DNA of 64,000 nucleotides from assembly GCA_022559845.1 (NCBI GenBank), contig JAHNEJ010001038.1:124001-188000 (forward strand), written 5' to 3'. The position numbers were made by a program, and so were the translations under genes. How positions within the stretch are numbered: position 1 is the first letter of the stretch; every line of letters starts with the position of its first letter. The DNA is from Amorphophallus konjac (lineage: Eukaryota > Streptophyta > Magnoliopsida > Alismatales > Araceae). Of this stretch, positions 60,114 to 64,000 are shown in pieces. The notes below the pieces were generated by a model, which saw only the letters and a program-made list of their open reading frames with translations, was not told the DNA's origin and did not search any database.

Positions 60114-60466
60114 TTCCATAGTTTCTTATTTTTAGCAGGCAGCTTTTTCCTCTCAATTTCTCTTCAAAGAATATGTAGAAAATCAATCATCCCTAAGTGC
60201 TAAGCAAAATTCTCGTCACCCATATGTTTGAAGTCCAATAATCTCATTATTTTGTAATTGTGTGCAAGTTCAATAGAATTTCAGGTGTATTTTGAGGAAA
60301 ATGCTAAAGACATAACTAATTAATTCACCACTTTAACTTGCTACTCTCACAAGTAAGACTCTAAGTCCTATCATTTTAAGAAAAGTTTCTCATCATGAAA
60401 TATGAGGATGAAGCACTTGTTAAGGGATTAAATTTTTTTTTCAACTTTTGAGAACGAGAATGTTGA

Positions 60467-60881
60467 AATTATCTTTTCCCTCCAACAAAAATAGGCGGTG
60501 GCTGCACTTTGACTTGGTCAACTTGAAGGGGGGGGGGGGGCGCCCTAGGGTTTCTTCTCTTGATCCTCTGACTCTTTTGCCCCAGGCTCTCCGACAAATA
60601 CCCTTAGTATCCTGCACGCACACAATTTTGATTTAGTTCACAATAAATTATTAAATAGCACATGTAAATTAAAAGCACTTGTAATTATGCAATAAGAAAT
60701 GAATGTCAATGCCCCTCAAGCCCCCGTTATTGAATGACACATCAAATTACTTTAATTTTCATGCAAAGTCCAAATTTTGTGTGAGGTTGAGATTGACTAT
60801 GAAATATGCATAATTACTCCTTAAAAGTGTTTAAAATAGTGTGTGTGGTGTGAATAATCATGTAAAGATGGACACTTATCA
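60467..60881 (+). repeat. Right LTR remnant of the LARD-like element
   Basis: Repeats 59102-59507 with small differences, including a longer G run at 60529-60540. Ends CACTTATCA at 60881, where the LINE resumes. Confidence 0.65.
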
Positions 60882-61110
60882 CTAGTAATCTGTCTATTTG
60901 ACACCACCTCCTCTACCTCATAAGGATTTCATTGCCGGGGAAGCAACCCCCTTGGTAAGTCTAGCCCCTCCGATCTCCCTCAAGAGCAAATCCCCACCAT
61001 CTTCACACTTGATCTCTTGAATACAAAGAATATTGATCTTGATCAACTCCCTCATCGCCCTCTTCTTCTCCACTGCCAAGTCCCCTCACATTCCATGAGA
61101 CAATTCTCAT
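60882..61110 (-). pseudogene. LINE piece 1: endonuclease start
   Basis: The ATG at 61110 on the reverse strand opens MRIVSWNVRGLG, the classical start of a plant LINE endonuclease. A frame change follows; then INILCIQEIKCEDGGDLLL is read. It runs into the LARD-like element at 60881 and continues in piece 2. Confidence 0.85.
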
Positions 61111-61115
61111 GAAGA

Positions 61116-61640
61116 CAGCGGTGTGTCCCTCTCTTCCCTACCTGACGCGGGACGGCGTCGGGGGCAGGATCGACGGCAACTCCGGAATCACGAACAGGAC
61201 AGATAACTTGCTACCTCGCGCAGCTCGGCCTCACGCCAGACGGTCTCACACCGGGCGACACACTCACACTCAAAAGAGAATGAGGGAAGGGAAAGGAACA
61301 AGTGAGAATGGCTCTCACGTAAGACACTCTTTCATTCAATTTCATCATATCATAACATACACCCTTAGCCTTCCTTATATAGGAGGAGGCTATAACAATT
61401 ACACCCATAAACTTTACAAATAGCACATATGTCTTTAGCCTAATAAACCAAACTCACCTACCTAACTTTTGACTTGGGGGTTTTAACCAAATAAAATATA
61501 CAAAACACACATGTTTATTGACTATGACTTAGCCTAATAAGACGAAAGTAAAAATACATGTACTAATACATGTATTTTACACAATACACAAATATGTACA
61601 ATACAAATACACACAAATAAATATTATGCTCAGGACGCCG
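61116..61640 (-). repeat. Probable 3' LTR of the chromovirus at 61646-63266
   Basis: Lies directly downstream of the pol end on the reverse strand. A reverse-strand TATA box TATATAAG is at 61374-61381, with transcribed GC-rich sequence leftwards to about 61116. Its partner LTR could not be recognised in 63270-64000, so the call rests on position and TATA box only. Confidence 0.4.
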
Positions 61641-61645
61641 AGTCT

Positions 61646-62722
61646 TCAAACGAGTAGCCGAGCCATAAGCTCGGTGCGGGGGTGCGACGTCCGGTAGTGG
61701 GTCCGGTGTCCCCACCAACCCTCCCGGGGCGGCTGGAACTCGACTCCGTCGAGTAAGGGGGGGACACTGCTGTGGTAGTGCTCCAGCAGATCTGGATCGA
61801 GGCGCTGGAGATCCTCCTGGTTGATCCAGGAATCATTAGACGGTGGACGGTCCCGCCAGCGGACAAGGTAGCGCTGGTACTCCCTGCTCCGTGTAGTGGT
61901 CACCTGCTCATCCATTATCCTCTCAATATGCTCGCGCGGTGCTCTCAAGGACGTGGGACACACAGGGGTGGGCTCACTCTCAAGGGGAGGAGAATGCTCG
62001 AAAGGGTCACTAGGAATCGCTGTGGGTTCCTTGTAGGCCACTAGGTCTGCCACATTAAAGGTCGAGCTAATCCCCTCTTCGGGAGGTAAGTCCACAACAT
62101 AGGCATTGGCGCCAATCTTCCGCATGATTGGGAAGGGACCATCACTACAGGCTTGTAACTTTTTAACGGCTCCCGAGGGGAGTCGTTCGGGCCGGACCCG
62201 TACCATAACCAAGTCACCTTCTTGAAATTTATGGTGATGCCTATGCGAATCAGCTGACTCATGCAGACTAATGACGTGCTGTGCAAACTCTTCGGCTGAC
62301 TTGGACAGTCTAGACTCGAGTGGAAGGTTGGGTATGGTGGACCCAGGGGCAAGCTCAATAGCGTGTTGTAAATCACGCATGGGAGGGAGTTGAGAAGGTA
62401 AGTCCTCGGGGACGATGCCTTGGAAGTCCAGCAGTATGGCCGGGTCTTCAGTTGGGACTGAGACTCGAGACTCCTCGGGTGTGATGGTGACGTCAACAGC
62501 CAAAATAGAGGCACCCTCAGCAACCTCTATGTCTAGCTCACCGACATTCATGGAGTCAAGGCGTCTAACTTGGTCATGACTAACCTTAGGGGCCTCAGAA
62601 ACGGGTGTGATAGATGCAGGAGAAGAGGGAAGGGGAGGTTTCCCTTCAGTTGGAGTTTGGAGACTCTCCTGAATTTTGGGAGTTCCGGTGGGGGTGGAGG
62701 TGGAACTCTTTCCTGGGGTCAC
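61646..62722 (-). pseudogene. Chromovirus pol with in-frame internal deletion (358 aa)
   Basis: The frame starts in the linker after protease and reads PEDLPSQLPPMRDLQHAIEL, the entry to reverse transcriptase. At LPLESRLSKSAEEFAQHV it passes straight into the integrase C-terminus, then GDLVMVRVRPERLP, SDGPFPIMRKIGANAYVVDL and FNVADLVAY. It ends with a chromodomain (IERIMDEQ ... YLVRWRDRPPSNDSWI ... LLEHY). The RT, RNase H and integrase core are gone, yet the frame is open. It cannot transpose by itself; an expressed protein would be a protease-linker/chromodomain fusion at most. Start codon uncertain. Confidence 0.85.
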
Positions 62723-63266
62723 CTTTGGGGGTGCCAGGATACAACTGAATCTTCTTCCCGTTGTAGGAGAAGGAACACTGATTGGACCGACTAAAGGTAG
62801 CGAGGTCTACATCATAGATCCATGGTCGTCCTAAGATGACGCTCCCGGCCTTCATAGGCATTACGTCACATAAGATCTGTCCTTGGTAGGACTGGAATTG
62901 GATGGGAATGACACATGTGGTGGTGACTGGGATAGAAGTGTCATCGACCCAAGCCACGTTGTATGGCTTTGGATGAGGGTGCGTAGGTAGACCTAAACGG
63001 GAGACAAAGTCTGAAGAGACTGCATTGATACAACTCCCGTTGTCAAGGATTACCTTACAAGGATGAGAGTTCACCATGATGTAGGTTTGAAAGATAGAGG
63101 TTCGACGCCAATCGTCCTCTAGGAGTGTTGAGATACAACGAACTACACCCAATCTTTTCTGGCTAGAACTCTCGAAAATGTCTCCTACCTGCATGTACTC
63201 GACATGCGTGCCATCAAATATTATATCCATTCCCTCAAACTGGGCGATGAGGTCAGGATCGGCCAT
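62646..63266 (-). pseudogene. Chromovirus protease region (206 aa)
   Basis: Starts MADPDLIAQFEG and contains the aspartic-protease box VILDNGSCINAVSS (DNG where D[ST]G is usual) and VILGRPWIYDVDL. It overlaps the next frame by 77 bases, so one frameshift separates protease from the rest of pol. Similar in layout to the protease of the gypsy element at 52643-53149. Gag is not seen upstream. Confidence 0.8.
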
Positions 63267-64000
63267 ATATCTTTCTGTTCAGTGCGTTCTAGACGGCCTG
63301 ATGAATTCCTAGACCAACGTGGCATGCACGAGCTTGGACCTAGGTGATGCAATTCTGAGACCGAAAATTAGCAAGTTGTGGATCCAGCTGATATACAAAG
63401 GGTCAATATGAAGGGATCGGTCAGGAAAAAATTGCTCGCCCGTAGGCGAAGTAGTCGTGGAATTACCTTCTGACAATTAGGGTGCCCTAATGCGGCAGTC
63501 TAGGGCCTAAAGGATAGGCTCAAGCAAGCTCTCTCTTGCCGTCCACAGCGATGCACTCAGGAGACTGGTTGCATAGATCGATCGGGCTCTCTCTCACTTC
63601 GTCGCGCGACAATTTGAAAAGATACTAAATGAGTAAGTGAGGGGAGCACGTACCTAACTAGACTGATAAGTCTAACTCTGACCGGAGACGAAGGCGAGCG
63701 GGGACGTGCGTGCCCGCACGGCGTCGACGAAGCTTCACGGTTACAATGAATTCACTCCGCGCAGGGAGGATTTAATTATTACAAAACCATGTGATTTTAA
63801 AAATTTTCCCACGCAGGGGAACAATTAGCCCAATTTCTCCGCACAGGGAGACTCAGAGGTACTCACGTCCTGTAAATTAAGGCCTGTGTGTCGGCCATCC
63901 GGTGACTCGAGCACCGGGGAAGCCGTCGTTGCGGACTTCGGGTGCCACGATGACTAAGTTGAAAGATATATATAAATATATATATATATATAAGATTATA
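63267..64000. other. Upstream part of the chromovirus, no gene seen
   Basis: No coding domain, primer site or LTR boundary could be recognised. Ends in a (TA)n tract from about 63967. Confidence 0.4.

Larger units (their letters stand above)
57923..60881 (+). mobile_element. Non-autonomous LTR element (LARD-like) inserted in the LINE
   Basis: The left repeat 57923-59507 (TGATAACACGG ... CTTATCA) and the right repeat ~60467-60881 share ~410 bp with the same end. The right one lacks its 5' part. The interior (59508-60466) has no coding domain. The flanking LINE resumes in register on both sides. A clear target duplication was not found (CTTAC versus CTAGT). The orientation is arbitrary; no protein domain fixes it. 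Confidence 0.6.
46520..61110 (-). mobile_element. LINE (non-LTR retrotransposon), split into three pieces
   Basis: On the reverse strand the order is endonuclease start (61110-60882), endonuclease and RT start (57922-56582), then RT and zinc-binding tail (48624-46818), ending at a poly-A (T-run at ~46520-46528 on the + strand). Two later insertions, 48625-56576 and 57923-60881, separate the pieces. Only the ORF2 part is seen; ORF1 is absent. Several stops and frameshifts make it non-functional. Confidence 0.88.

Noticed and set aside
57918..60886. Target-site duplication for the LARD-like element
   Set aside because: CTTAC and CTAGT match in only two of five bases; not reported as a duplication.
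63270..64000. 5' LTR of the chromovirus at the window end
   Set aside because: No clear repeat of 61116-61640, no primer site and no TG...CA boundary could be seen.

Overview
This is nuclear DNA of a flowering plant. The evidence is plant-type Ty3/gypsy chromoviruses primed by initiator-tRNA-Met, a plant hAT transposon with BED, DUF659 and hAT-dimerisation domains, Tourist-like MITEs, a plant LINE, and one intron-rich host gene of the CHUP1/IPGA1 family. I cannot name the species. About 85 % of the window is transposable-element sequence, much of it nested.

Region by region: (1) 1-10283 is a Del/Tekay-type gypsy element (element A, + strand) whose 5' LTR begins before the window. (2) 10284-11377 and 22676-24531 are one block of degenerate ~25-bp minisatellites, split by (3) a complete second copy of the same family (element B, 11383-22670, - strand, TSD CAACA). 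Both copies have unusually long LTRs (~3.3 kb) and broken gag-pol, and they share two in-frame stop codons. (4) 24540-31598 is a 7.06-kb hAT transposon (TSD CATGTACT) with an apparently intact seven-exon transposase gene and a second small BED-finger gene. (5) 31607-36330 is AT-rich decayed repeat sequence with three Tourist-like MITEs, two of them nested or abutting. (6) 36339-38697 is a decayed second hAT copy on the - strand joined to an unrecognised coding fragment. (7) 39500-43477 is the host CHUP1/IPGA1-like gene. Five coding exons are visible, but the conserved last exons are not in the window. (8) 45498-46299 is a non-autonomous hAT element. (9) 46520-61110 is a LINE on the - strand split into three pieces by a gypsy element (48625-56576, itself carrying a 770-bp fold-back insertion) and by a non-autonomous LTR element (57923-60881). 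(10) 61116-64000 is an internally deleted chromovirus on the - strand.

The observation I would follow first is in the long LTRs of elements A and B. They carry about twelve 26-bp imperfect palindromes (TGACGGTC ... ACCGTCACA type) spaced at about 32 bp, close to three helical turns. They lie in three clusters, one of them 170-230 bp upstream of the LTR TATA box. A divergent version with the same spacing occurs at 32.1-32.9 kb. The second is the two-gene hAT element, in which the transposase carries a long C-terminal extension and a separate BED-only protein is encoded downstream.

The only convincing host gene is the CHUP1/IPGA1-like one. No tRNA, rRNA or CRISPR was seen.
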